Assembly (NCBI GenBank): GCA_040756655.1
Contig: JBFLYN010000012.1
Coordinates: 1 to 64,000 of the forward strand
Reading direction: 5' to 3'
DNA: 64,000 bases
From: JBFLYN01 sp040756655
Lineage (GTDB): Bacteria; Bacillota; Sulfobacillia; UBA8153
Shown piece after piece: positions 24,323 through 37,200 of this stretch. The notes beneath the pieces are model-generated. The model saw only the letters and a list, made by a program, of their open reading frames with translations, did not search any database and was not told the origin of the DNA. Position 1 is the first letter of the stretch; every line of letters starts with the position of its first letter. The translations under genes and the position numbers were made by a program.

Positions 24323-24942
24323 CAGGAGAGCACCTCCTCGACGGCGCGCACAGCATCCCGGGTCAGCACAAGGTGGCGGTGGGCCAACACGTCCAGGACG
24401 TTCAAATCCCGGGCGATGGTGGTGCCCACGCCGGGCAGGTTGCGCGCTGACTTGTACACCACGGGGCTGGGACCTCCCGTAACGATGAGGGCCCGGGGAA
24501 CCTCAAGGTTCGACAACAGCTCAGCAATGGCCCGGGTCCGCGGTGCCATCAGCTCGATACCATCTACGACCTTCAACGCACCGGCATTGAGCCTGGCTGA
24601 TAGGGCGCTTTTTAGCGCCGCCCGGCGAGCTCTCCGGGGCATGGTATAACCGAAATCCCGAGGCCTGGGACCGAACACTACACCGCCGCCGCGCCACAGC
24701 GGAGACCTGATGGTCCCGTGACGGGCACGGCCCAATCCTTTCTGGCGCCACGGTTTCCTGCCGCCGCCCCGGACCTCGGCCCGGGTCTTGGTCTTAGCAG
24801 TCCCCTGGCGGCGGTTGGCCCGCTGCATAACCACCACCTGGTGCATCAAGCTTTGGTTGATGGGTGCTGCAAAAATGTCATCTTTGAGTTCCATTTCGTC
24901 CACGACTTCGCCGCGGACGTTATATACTGCAACTTTGGCCAC
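24322..24942 (-). CDS. rplD: 50S ribosomal protein L4
   Basis: L4 binds 23S rRNA and reaches into the exit tunnel. The 206 residues include QGTAKTKTRAEVRGGGRKPW and KGLGRARHGTIRSPLWRGGG, the extended tunnel loop, and the C-terminal NVLDVLAHRHLVLTRDAVR. GTG start with AAGGAGG upstream. In some bacteria L4 represses the S10 operon; no such leader is recognised here. Confidence 0.96.
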   Translation of the reverse strand: MAKVAVYNVRGEVVDEMELKDDIFAAPINQSLMHQVVVMQRANRRQGTAKTKTRAEVRGGGRKPWRQKGLGRARHGTIRSPLWRGGGVVFGPRPRDFGYTMPRRARRAALKSALSARLNAGALKVVDGIELMAPRTRAIAELLSNLEVPRALIVTGGPSPVVYKSARNLPGVGTTIARDLNVLDVLAHRHLVLTRDAVRAVEEVLS

Positions 24943-24973
24943 CTGGGATACCTCCTTTCCAGCGTCTTCCCGC

Positions 24974-25612
24974 TCAGGACTTGCCCTTGGCCTTCACACT
25001 GTCCTTGATCACCAAAAGAGAGCCCCGGTTACCCGGCACGGCACCCTTGATCAAGAGCATGTTGCGGTTGGCATCAACCCGCACGATCTTGAGGCCTTGA
25101 GCCGTCACGCGTGCCCCGCCCATGCGACCGGGCAGCTTGCGTCCCGGAAAGACCCGCGAGGCATCCCTGGACTGTAGAGAACCGGGGCCCCGGTGGTACT
25201 TGGAGCCGTGAGCCATGGGACCCCGCTTGAAACCCCACCTCTTGATGCCGCCGGCGAAGCCCTTACCCTTGGACGTTCCTACTACGTCCACGTACTCACC
25301 GTCGGAAAAGATGGCGGCGGTGATCTCCTGGCCAACCGCGTAATCCTGGATATTCTCAAGCCTGAATTCGCGAAGGTAACGCCGGGGCTTCGCACCGGCC
25401 CGTACATAATGCCCTTTTACTGGCCTGGTAACCTTGCGCTCCTTGCAGGCGCCAAAGGCCAGCTGCACCGCATCGTAACCGTCATGCTCGGCTGTCTTCT
25501 TCTGAATAACCTGGCACGGTCCGGCCTCGACCACAGTAACGGGTATGGCATGGCCGTTCTTGTCAAAGATCCTGGTCATGCCGACTTTCTTACCCAAAAT
25601 ACCCTTGCGCAT
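24974..25612 (-). CDS. rplC: 50S ribosomal protein L3
   Basis: L3 helps form the peptidyl transferase centre. With the ATG at 25612 (GGGAGG upstream) the product is 212 residues, starting MRKGILGKKVGMTRIFDKNG and carrying the conserved GFAGGIKRWGFKRGPMAHGS and FPGRKLPGRMGG segments. The nine extra codons of the longer frame have no family support. Confidence 0.96.
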   Translation of the reverse strand: MRKGILGKKVGMTRIFDKNGHAIPVTVVEAGPCQVIQKKTAEHDGYDAVQLAFGACKERKVTRPVKGHYVRAGAKPRRYLREFRLENIQDYAVGQEITAAIFSDGEYVDVVGTSKGKGFAGGIKRWGFKRGPMAHGSKYHRGPGSLQSRDASRVFPGRKLPGRMGGARVTAQGLKIVRVDANRNMLLIKGAVPGNRGSLLVIKDSVKAKGKS

Positions 25613-25652
25613 TCGTTCCACCTCCCTTGGCCGCTGCATGTCGCGAAAAGCC

Positions 25653-25961
25653 CTAGAGCTTGATTTCTATATCCACACCCGCGGGCAGGTCCAGGCGCAT
25701 GAGGGCATCCACAGTCTTCGGTGTGGGATCCAGGATGTCGATGAGACGCTTGTGAACCCTCATCTCGAATTGCTCGCGGATGTCCTTTTCGCCGTTAGGA
25801 GCAACCAGAATGGTGTAGACGCTCTTTTCCGTAGGCAACGGCACCGGCCCCGATACATCAGCACCAGTACGTTTGGCCGTATCTACGATCCTCATGGCAG
25901 ACTGGTCCAGGATCTGATGGTCAAAGGCCCGGAGCCGGATCCTGATTTTCTGGCTGGCCAA
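25653..25961 (-). CDS. rpsJ: 30S ribosomal protein S10 / NusE
   Basis: S10 serves in the 30S head and also, as NusE, in NusG-linked antitermination. The 102 residues show KIRIRLRAFDHQILDQSA, GPVPLPTEKSVYTIL and HKRLIDILDPTPKTVDALMR. The TTG at 25961 follows GGAGG by eight bases. It begins the S10 cluster, 78 bases after tuf1 with a large hairpin in between. Confidence 0.96.
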   Translation of the reverse strand: MASQKIRIRLRAFDHQILDQSAMRIVDTAKRTGADVSGPVPLPTEKSVYTILVAPNGEKDIREQFEMRVHKRLIDILDPTPKTVDALMRLDLPAGVDIEIKL

Positions 25962-26006
25962 TCATCCAACCTCCTTCCGAATCCCCACGGTGTCCGTCCC
26001 AGGACA

Positions 26007-26032
26007 GGGCGGGCAGGGCATCCTGCCCGCCC
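26007..26032 (-). other. strong hairpin between tuf1 and rpsJ
   Basis: On the minus strand an 11-bp perfect stem, GGGCGGGCAGG paired with CCTGCCCGCCC around a 4-base loop, starts 7 bases after the tuf1 stop. No T tract follows, so it is not a normal intrinsic terminator. It could slow 3' decay of the str-operon message or be a weak terminator that splits str from S10 transcription. Confidence 0.6.
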
Positions 26033-26039
26033 CGGCAGC

Positions 26040-27242
26040 TTACTCCACGATCTTGGTGACCACGCCGGCGCCCACGGTGCGCCCGCCCTCGCGGATGGCA
26101 AACCGCATGCCCTCTTCGATGGCTACCGGCGAAATCAACTGCACGTGCATGGTCACGTTATCCCCGGGAATCACCATCTCCACGCCTTCCGGCAGGTGGA
26201 TGGACCCGGTCACGTCCGTGGTCCGGATGTAGAACTGCGGCCGGTACCCGTTGAAAAACGGCGTGTGCCGCCCGCCCTCTTCCTTCGACAGCACGAACAC
26301 GCTGGCGTCAAACCTGGTGTGCGGCTTGATGGAGGCCGGCTTGGCCAGGACCTGGCCGCGCTCGATCTCGTCTTTGTCCACGCCCCGCAACAGGCAACCT
26401 ACGTTGTCTCCCGCCATGCCCCGGTCCAATAACTTCCGGAACATCTCCACCCCGGTTACCACCGTCTTGCGCGGCCGCTCCGTGAACCCCACGATCTCTA
26501 CTTCGTCCCCGGTCTTCACCATCCCGCGCTCAATCCGGCCGGTTGCCACCGTACCCCGCCCTGTGATGCTGAACACGTCTTCCACAGCCATCAGGAACGG
26601 CCGGTCCACGTCGCGCACCGGCGTGGGCACATACCGGTCCACCGCGTCCATCAACTCCCAAATGCAGCTGCAATTGGGACATTCCCGCTTGCCGCAACCG
26701 CAGTTGAGGGCCTTCAGCGCCGAACCCGGTACTACCGGAGTCTCGTCCCCAGGGAACCCGTACTTGTTCAACACGTCCCGGATTTCTAGCTCCACCAGCT
26801 CCAAAAGCTCCGGATCATCGATCATGTCGGCCTTGTTCAAGAACGCCACCATGGCCGGCACCCCTACCTGCCGGGCCAAGAGCACGTGCTCCCGGGTCTG
26901 GGGCATGGCTCCGTCGGCCGCCGACACCACCAGGATGGCCCCGTCCATCTGCGCTGCACCCGTGATCATGTTCTTGATGTAGTCGGCATGCCCCGGGCAG
27001 TCCACGTGGGCGTAGTGCCGGTTGGGAGTCTCGTACTCCACGTGTGCCGTGGCGATGGTGATGCCCCGGGCTTTCTCTTCCGGTGCCTTGTCGATGGCAT
27101 CAAACGGGGTAAACTGGGCCAGCCCGGCCGCGGAAAGCACCCGGGTAATAGTCGCCGTCAAAGTGGTCTTCCCGTGGTCGATGTGCCCAATGGTTCCCAC
27201 GTTCACATGGGGCTTGGTCCGCTCAAATTTCTTCTTGGCCAA
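26040..27242 (-). CDS. tuf: elongation factor Tu, copy 1
   Basis: EF-Tu delivers aminoacyl-tRNA to the ribosome. The 400-residue protein has the P-loop GHIDHGKT (19-26), the switch/DCPGH (81-85) and NKAD (136-139) G motifs and complete domains II-III. It starts at a TTG (27242) behind AAGGAGG. An unusual feature is a Cys-rich stretch, CGCGKREC and CPNCSC at residues 181-193, replacing the acidic loop before IWELMDAVD. It lies in the normal rpsL-rpsG-fusA-tuf order and is almost identical to copy 2 at 41972; the one residue difference I saw is Thr31 here versus Ala31. Confidence 0.97.
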   Translation of the reverse strand: MAKKKFERTKPHVNVGTIGHIDHGKTTLTATITRVLSAAGLAQFTPFDAIDKAPEEKARGITIATAHVEYETPNRHYAHVDCPGHADYIKNMITGAAQMDGAILVVSAADGAMPQTREHVLLARQVGVPAMVAFLNKADMIDDPELLELVELEIRDVLNKYGFPGDETPVVPGSALKALNCGCGKRECPNCSCIWELMDAVDRYVPTPVRDVDRPFLMAVEDVFSITGRGTVATGRIERGMVKTGDEVEIVGFTERPRKTVVTGVEMFRKLLDRGMAGDNVGCLLRGVDKDEIERGQVLAKPASIKPHTRFDASVFVLSKEEGGRHTPFFNGYRPQFYIRTTDVTGSIHLPEGVEMVIPGDNVTMHVQLISPVAIEEGMRFAIREGGRTVGAGVVTKIVE

Positions 27243-27282
27243 CGTGTACATCCTCCTTGCTGTCCATAGTGTGTTTGTCCAC

Positions 27283-29358
27283 TTATCTACCTGTGATCCT
27301 CGCAATGATCTCCCTGGTGACTTGGTCGGGAGTGGGTTGATAATGGGAAAACTGCATGGTATAGGTTCCCCGGCCCTGGGTCATGGACCTCAAGTCAGTA
27401 GCATAGCCGAACATCTGCGCCAGCGGAACCATCCCGTTAATAACCTGGAGCTTCCCTTTTATATCGACGCCGTTGATCTCGCCTCTCCTGGCCGTCAGAT
27501 CGCCCAGCACGTCGCCCATGTAGTCCTCGGGCACCATAACCTCGACTTTCATCATAGGCTCAAGAAGCCTGCTGTTCCCCTCCATGGCGTGCTTGAGCGC
27601 CAGCTGGCCGGCCATGCGGAAAGCCAGCTCCGATGAGTCAACTTCATGGTAGCTGCCGTCGATGAGCGTGGCCTTGATGTCAACCACCGGGTATCCAACC
27701 AGGGGTCCACCCTGCATGGCGTCGGAAATGCCTGCACGGACTGCGGGGATAAACTCCCTCGGTACGGCTCCCCCAGTTACCGCATCTACAAACTCAAATC
27801 CGGAACCACGCGGCAGGCTTTCAAACTCTACCACCACGTGGCCATACTGTCCACGGCCGCCAGTCTGCCGTACAAACCGTCCTTCGGTCTTGCAGCTCTT
27901 GACCAGGGTTTCCTTGTAGGCTACCTGTGGTTTGCCGACGTTGGCCTCGACTTTGAACTCGCGGACTAACCGGTCTACGATGATCTCCAAGTGCAACTCG
28001 CCCATGCCAGAGATGATCACCTGGCCCGTTTCGGCGTCCACGTGGCTGGTAAACGTGGGGTCTTCGTCGCTCAGGATGTTGAGGGTCGCGCCCAGCTTAT
28101 CCTGGTCGGCCTTGGTACGCGGCTCAACAGCCACCGAGATCACCGGCTGGGGGAACTCCATGGATTCCAGCACGATCTGGTGCTTTTCGTCGCAAAGCGT
28201 GTGCCCGGTGGATGTATGCCTAAGCCCGACGGTGGCGGCGATATCGCCCGCCATCACTTCCGGGATGTCGGCCCGGTGATTGGCGTGCATTTGCAGGATG
28301 CGACTGACTCTCTCCTTCACACCCCGGCTGGAATTATAGATGTAGCTTCCAGAGGTCAGCACACCCGAATATACCCGGAAGAAGGTCAGCTTGCCCATGT
28401 AGGGGTCGGCCATGATCTTGAACGCCAGGGCGCAGAAAGGCTGATCGTCTCCCGCCATCCGGACTTCCTGCCCAGAAGTGACCGGATTCTGACCCACCAC
28501 AGGTGGTACGTCCAGCGGAGAAGGGAGGTAGTTCACGATCGCATCGAGCAGGCGCTGCACCCCACGATTACGGTAGGCCGATCCACAGAGCACGGGCACA
28601 AGGGCGGCCTTGAGAGTGCCGCGCCTGATGGCGGCGATAAGCTCGTCAGCGGTGACTTCCCGGCCATCAATGTACTTCTCCATGAGGCTGTCGTCAAAAT
28701 CAGCGGCTGCTTCCACCAGGGTATCGCGCTTGGCACGGCAGAGGTCTTGCAGCTCCGCCGGGACTTCCTTCTCATCGCTACGGGTACCGAGTTCGTCCAC
28801 GTAGTAAATGGCCTTCATGTTAACAAGATCAACAACGCCCGAGAAGGTTTCCTCGGCTCCTATGGGCACCTGCACCGCCACGGGCCTGGCCTGCAGCTTG
28901 CTGGTGATACCCTTGATGACTCCAAAAAAGTCTGCGCCGACAATGTCCATTTTGTTCACAAAAGCAATGCGGGGGATCTGGTACCGGTCGGCCTGCCGCC
29001 ACACAGTCTCTGACTGGGGTTCGACACCACCCTTGGCACAGAATATGGCCACAGCGCCATCTAGCACGCGCAAAGACCGCTCAACTTCCATCGTGAAGTC
29101 CACGTGGCCTGGTGTGTCTATAATGTTGATCCTATGGTCCTTCCAATAACAGGTCGTGGCCGCGGAGGTAATGGTGATCCCGCGTTCCTGCTCCTGGACC
29201 ATCCAGTCCATGGTCGCCGAACCTTCATGTACTTCACCCATGCGGTGGACCCGTCCGGTGTAAAACAGGATGCGTTCGGTGGTGGTAGTCTTCCCGGCAT
29301 CGATATGGGCCATGATCCCTATGTTCCTTACCATAGGCAGTTGGTGTGTTCTGGGCAT
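27283..29358 (-). CDS. fusA: elongation factor G
   Basis: EF-G drives translocation. The 691 residues contain the P-loop AHIDAGKTTTTERIL, DTPGHVDFT, NKMDIVGAD, domain IV with GGRGQYGHVVVEFE and the C-terminal MTQGRGTYTMQFSHYQPTP. ATG start. The gene lies in the str operon; a second EF-G-type gene begins at the right edge of the window. Confidence 0.97.
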   Translation of the reverse strand: MPRTHQLPMVRNIGIMAHIDAGKTTTTERILFYTGRVHRMGEVHEGSATMDWMVQEQERGITITSAATTCYWKDHRINIIDTPGHVDFTMEVERSLRVLDGAVAIFCAKGGVEPQSETVWRQADRYQIPRIAFVNKMDIVGADFFGVIKGITSKLQARPVAVQVPIGAEETFSGVVDLVNMKAIYYVDELGTRSDEKEVPAELQDLCRAKRDTLVEAAADFDDSLMEKYIDGREVTADELIAAIRRGTLKAALVPVLCGSAYRNRGVQRLLDAIVNYLPSPLDVPPVVGQNPVTSGQEVRMAGDDQPFCALAFKIMADPYMGKLTFFRVYSGVLTSGSYIYNSSRGVKERVSRILQMHANHRADIPEVMAGDIAATVGLRHTSTGHTLCDEKHQIVLESMEFPQPVISVAVEPRTKADQDKLGATLNILSDEDPTFTSHVDAETGQVIISGMGELHLEIIVDRLVREFKVEANVGKPQVAYKETLVKSCKTEGRFVRQTGGRGQYGHVVVEFESLPRGSGFEFVDAVTGGAVPREFIPAVRAGISDAMQGGPLVGYPVVDIKATLIDGSYHEVDSSELAFRMAGQLALKHAMEGNSRLLEPMMKVEVMVPEDYMGDVLGDLTARRGEINGVDIKGKLQVINGMVPLAQMFGYATDLRSMTQGRGTYTMQFSHYQPTPDQVTREIIARITGR

Positions 29359-29399
29359 GTCGTCCCCCCCCTCCTAGCGGCCTGGTCCGGCCTTGATTA

Positions 29400-29870
29400 T
29401 TACCAGCGGTAATGGGCGAAGGCCTTGTTGGCTTCGGCCATGCGGTGAGTTTCTTCCTTGCGCTTGACCGTGGCTCCCGTGTTGTTGGCACAGTCCAGGA
29501 GTTCACCGGCCAGGCGCTCATCCATGGTGCGCTCATTGCGCGCCCGGGCATGCCTCACCAGCCAGCGCATGGCCAGTGCCCAACGGCGCTCGGCGCGAAC
29601 CTCCACGGGTACCTGGTACGTAGCACCTCCGACCCGCCTCGGCCTGACTTCTAGCACCGGCATGGCGTTTTTGAGTGCCTGCTCAAAGACGCCGAGGGGG
29701 TCTTTCCCGGTCTTCTCCTTGATGATCTCCAATGCACCGTATACCTGCTTTTGGGCTACGGATTTCTCCCCGTCAAGCATGATCTTGTTGATAAACCTGG
29801 CTAGTGTGTCGCTCCCGTACACCGGGTCAGGGATGATGCTCCTGCGGGACACGCGTCCCCTTCTGGGCAC
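29400..29870 (-). CDS. rpsG: 30S ribosomal protein S7
   Basis: S7 nucleates the 30S head. The 156-residue product shows PDPVYGSDTLARFINKIMLD, VLEVRPRRVGGATYQVPVEV and the C-terminal KREETHRMAEANKAFAHYRW-like end (KEETHRMAEANKAFAHYRW). GTG start. In other bacteria S7 represses this operon. Confidence 0.97.
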   Translation of the reverse strand: MPRRGRVSRRSIIPDPVYGSDTLARFINKIMLDGEKSVAQKQVYGALEIIKEKTGKDPLGVFEQALKNAMPVLEVRPRRVGGATYQVPVEVRAERRWALAMRWLVRHARARNERTMDERLAGELLDCANNTGATVKRKEETHRMAEANKAFAHYRW

Positions 29871-29891
29871 ACGCCTTCCCCCCTTTCTTGG

Positions 29892-30266
29892 CTACTTCTT
29901 AGGCCGCTTGGCTCCATATTTCGAACGCGCCTTAGCCCGCTTCTGGACTCCTGCCGTGTCCAGTGTTCCCCTTACAATATGGTACCTAACACCAGGGACG
30001 TCCTTGACGCGACCTCCACGGACCAAAACCACCGAATGCTCCTGAAGGTTATGACCGATCCCGGGAATGTACGCTGTAACCTCCCGGCCGTTGGTCAACC
30101 TCACTCGGGCAATCTTCCTGAGAGCGGAATTCGGCTTCTTGGGCGTCGTGGTCTTCACCACTGTACAGACACCACGCCTGAACGGGTTGGCCTTTAGGTC
30201 CGGGGCCTTAGACTTCTTCCTGACTTCGGCGCGACCCATCCTAACCAGCTGGCTGATCGTCGGCAT
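29892..30266 (-). CDS. rpsL: 30S ribosomal protein S12
   Basis: S12 monitors codon-anticodon pairing. With the ATG at 30266 (GGAGG upstream) the product is 124 residues, beginning MPTISQLVRMGRAEVRKKSK. The streptomycin-region segment TPKKPNSALRKIARVRL is wild type, with Lys at the positions where resistance mutations occur. The longer upstream frame lacks support. Confidence 0.97.
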   Translation of the reverse strand: MPTISQLVRMGRAEVRKKSKAPDLKANPFRRGVCTVVKTTTPKKPNSALRKIARVRLTNGREVTAYIPGIGHNLQEHSVVLVRGGRVKDVPGVRYHIVRGTLDTAGVQKRAKARSKYGAKRPKK

Positions 30267-30333
30267 GCTGCACCTCCTTCCGCACACAAATACGCCCACC
30301 AGACGCATAGCGCGAGCGGGCGTTGGATGGCTG

Positions 30334-30582
30334 CTATCCCTCAATAATGGCCGCTGATGCGGCACCTACCTGGATCCCACATGCTTTTCCCAAAGCCGCC
30401 ATGGACTCAACATATACAATTTCGATCTCGTTTTCAGTGCACCGTCGCACGAGATCTCGCAACACTCTTTCATCGGCATCTTGTGCAAGGAATACGACCC
30501 TCGCGGTCCCTCGCTCGACGGCCTTCAGCGTCTGCTTGGTCCCTACCGTCCTCTGCCTGGCCGCCTTGAGTCGCTCGGCCAT
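30334..30582 (-). CDS. L7Ae-family ribosomal-like protein (YbxF/L7Ae-type)
   Basis: The 82 residues form an L7Ae fold: GTKQTLKAVERGTARVVFLAQDAD, then LRDLVRRCTENEIEIVYV and GKACGIQVGAASAAI. Members bind RNA kink-turns and in Bacillota are encoded between rpoC and rpsL, as here; some are annotated as ribosomal protein L7Ae-like or YbxF. ATG with GAGG upstream. It is first in the str transcript, directly behind the promoter at 30614-30642. Confidence 0.88.
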   Translation of the reverse strand: MAERLKAARQRTVGTKQTLKAVERGTARVVFLAQDADERVLRDLVRRCTENEIEIVYVESMAALGKACGIQVGAASAAIIEG

Positions 30583-30613
30583 GGGTGTACCTCCTCTGCA
30601 AAGACACTTTTAT

Positions 30614-30642
30614 ATTCTAGCACCATTGTCTGCATGTGTCAA
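30614..30642 (-). promoter_or_regulatory. sigma-A promoter of the str/S10 region
   Basis: On the minus strand TTGACA (30637-30642) and TAGAAT (30614-30619) are exactly 17 bases apart, 31 bases before the L7Ae-like ATG. It lies right after the rpoC hairpin, so it should start the L7Ae-rpsL-rpsG-fusA-tuf message. Confidence 0.8.
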
Positions 30643-30646
30643 CGAA

Positions 30647-30675
30647 CTCCCGGGCCGGCCATCCCGGCCCGGGAG
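30647..30675 (-). terminator. hairpin after rpoC
   Basis: A perfect 10-bp stem, CTCCCGGGCC with GGCCCGGGAG, lies just past the rpoC stop and directly before the -35 of the str promoter. Only TTCGTT follows, so it is a probable but not textbook intrinsic terminator. Confidence 0.65.
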
Positions 30676-30683
30676 CCATGTGA

Positions 30684-34181
<3,498 letters not shown>

Positions 34182-34215
34182 GGGTCCAGACCCCCTCAGA
34201 ATATTTCACTAGGCT

Positions 34216-37200
34216 TCACGCCAGCGGGTCGTCTTCCTCGTCGTCTTCGTTAAGATCAACATCTTTGAGCCGCCTCAGATACCTGAGGTCATCCATATCG
34301 TCGCTGTCCCAACGCCGGCGGCGGCCGGCATCCCTCGCCAACGCCGAGCGCTTCTTGCGCCGTCCCAATTCGCGCTGCTCTTCTTCCTCGGCCGCCTCAA
34401 CAGGAAGCGCTTCTTCATCCTCCACATCCATGAGGTCAGCGTCGAGGTCCTCCTCCTCGTCCTCTTCTTCGGGAAGGGGTCCAAAAAGCCGGGCCAGGTC
34501 GGGCATGGGCCGGTCCCCGAGGGGACGCTCCGTGGGACGAGGCACGGGCGCTGGTTCCTCCGGCAGCTCTTCGGGAAGCGGTTCCACGGGCCGCAGCGGA
34601 GGAGCGACCGGTTCGTCTTCTTCAAAGGTCTCCTCTGGCTCAAAGGCAGCCTCCACTTCCTCCTCATCCTCATCGTCGTCCGGCGGCAAGATCGCCTCCC
34701 GGGCGGGCTGCCTGAGCTGGCGCCTGTCTTCCTCGCCTTCGATGGCCAAATCCAGCTCGCGAGCGGTTTCCACGATGTCCTCGTCGGTCTCCCGGATCTC
34801 GATCTCGCGCGCATCCTCGGCCAGCACTTTGACGTCCAATGCCAGGCTCTGCAGTTCCTTGATGAGTACCTTAAAGGATTCCGGCACACCGGGTTCGGGC
34901 ACATTCTCGCCCTTTACGATGGCCTCGTAAGTCCTAACCCGGCCGACCACGTCGTCGGACTTGACCGTCAAAAGCTCCTGCAGGGTGTAGGCAGCACCGT
35001 AGGCCTCCAGGGCCCATACCTCCATCTCTCCGAAGCGCTGGCCACCGAACTGGGCCTTGCCGCCCAGAGGCTGCTGCGTGACCAGGGAATACGGTCCGGT
35101 GGACCGGGCATGGATTTTGTCGTCCACCAGGTGGGCCAGTTTCATCATGTACACGTAGCCCACTGTCACCCGGTTATCGAAGGGAAGCCCCGACCTGCCG
35201 TCGAACAAGGTGGTCTTGCCATCGGGAGACAAGTTCGCCCGGGCCAAGAACCTATCGATATCTTCCTCGGTGGCACCGTCAAACACCGGACTTGCCACCC
35301 TGCACCCGATGATGTTCGCCGCCCATCCCAGATGGCACTCGAGTATCTGGCCCAGGTTCATGCGGGACGGCACTCCCAGCGGGTTTAGCACGATCTCCAC
35401 GGGAGTCCCATCGGGAAGAAACGGCATGTCTTCCTCGGGTAGGATGCGGGCGATGACGCCCTTATTGCCGTGCCTACCGGCCATCTTATCTCCTTCGGAG
35501 ATCTTGCGCTTTTGAGCAATATAGACCCGCACCAGCTGGTTGACACCCGGGGCCAGCTCGTCGCCGCTTTCGCGGTTGAACACTTTCACATCAACGACGA
35601 TGCCGCTTTCACCGTGGGGCACCCGCAGGGAAGTATCCCTAACTTCGCGTGCCTTCTCGCCGAAAATGGCACGAAGAAGCCTCTCTTCCGCCGTGAGCTC
35701 AGTCTCACCCTTGGGCGTGACCTTCCCTACCAGGATATCCCCGGTACGAACCTCGGCACCGATGCGGATGATGCCACGTTCGTCCAGATCCTTGAGCACA
35801 TCCTCTCCCACGTTGGGAATGTCGCGGGTGATCTCCTCCGGACCCAGCTTGGTGTCCCGGGCTTCCGCTTCATACTCTTCGATATGAATAGAAGTGAAGG
35901 TGTCTTCTCGTACCAGCCGTTCGGATATGAGAATGGCATCCTCGTAGTTGTACCCTTCCCAGGGCATAAAGGCCACCAGGATGTTCTTGCCCAGTGCCAG
36001 TTCTCCGTGGTAAGTCGAGGGTCCATCGGCTACAAGATCGCCTTCATGGACATATTGGCCCTTGGTAACTACGGGTTTTTGGTTCATGCAAGTACCCTGG
36101 TTGGACCGGGCGAACTTCATGAGCCGGTAACGGTCATGCTGTCCATCGGCGGTCCGTATCAGTATTTCTTCGGCAGTGGCGCGCTCCACTATGCCCGCCC
36201 TCTTGGCAAATACCACCACTCCAGAGTCCTGGGCGGCCTTGAACTCCACCCCCGTCCCCACCAGAGGAGACTCGGGCTGGAGCAGGGGCACGGCCTGGCG
36301 TTGCATGTTCGAACCCATTAGCGCCCGGTTGGCATCATCATTCTCGAGAAACGGGATCAAAGCAGTGGCGATACTCACCACCTGCTTGGGCGAGACGTCC
36401 ATGTGGTCGACTTGCTCCACTGGGACTTCCTTAATGTCGTGCTTGAACCGGGCCGATACCCTCCGCCTTACGAACCTCCCCTCTTCATCGAGGGGTTCGT
36501 TGGCCTGGGCGATGACACACTCATCTTCCTCATCAGCCGTGAGATAGACGATCTCGTTGGTCACCACTTGCTGCTCCTGGTTCACCCGGCGGTAGGGGGT
36601 CTCAATGAAACCGTATTCATTGATCCTGGCGTATGTGGAGAGCCCACCGATGAGGCCGATGTTAGGACCTTCCGGGGTCTCTATGGGACACATCCGACCG
36701 TAGTGCGAATGGTGGACGTCCCGGACTTCAAACCCGGCCCGGTCGCGGCTAAGACCTCCCGGGCCCAGGGCGCTCAAGCGCCTCTTGTGAGTGAGCTCAG
36801 CCAGCGGGTTAGTCTGGTCCATGAACTGGGACAGCTGGCTGGATCCAAAGAACTCCTTTACCGCTGCCACCACCGGCCTGATGTTGATCAGGGCCTGAGG
36901 AGTGATAATATCCACGTCCTGGATGGTCATACGCTCACGCACAACCCGCTCCATACGAGAAAGACCGATCCGGAATTGGTTTTGCAGCAGTTCTCCCACG
37001 GACTTAAGCCTGCGATTCCCCAGGTGATCAATGTCATCAATCTCACCCACGCCTTTGAACAGGCCAAAGAGGTAGTTCACGCAGGCTACGATATCTTCCC
37101 TGGTGATAATTTTGGTATCTATTCTGGGGGTACCGTTGGAGATGACCCGCACCACGTTGCCCTCGCGAGTCTGCACATCCACCCGGGTCAGCCCCGCTTC

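Noticed and set aside
27991..29013. 340-codon plus-strand frame
   Set aside because: It is antisense to fusA, with composition expected of a mirrored coding region and no family resemblance.
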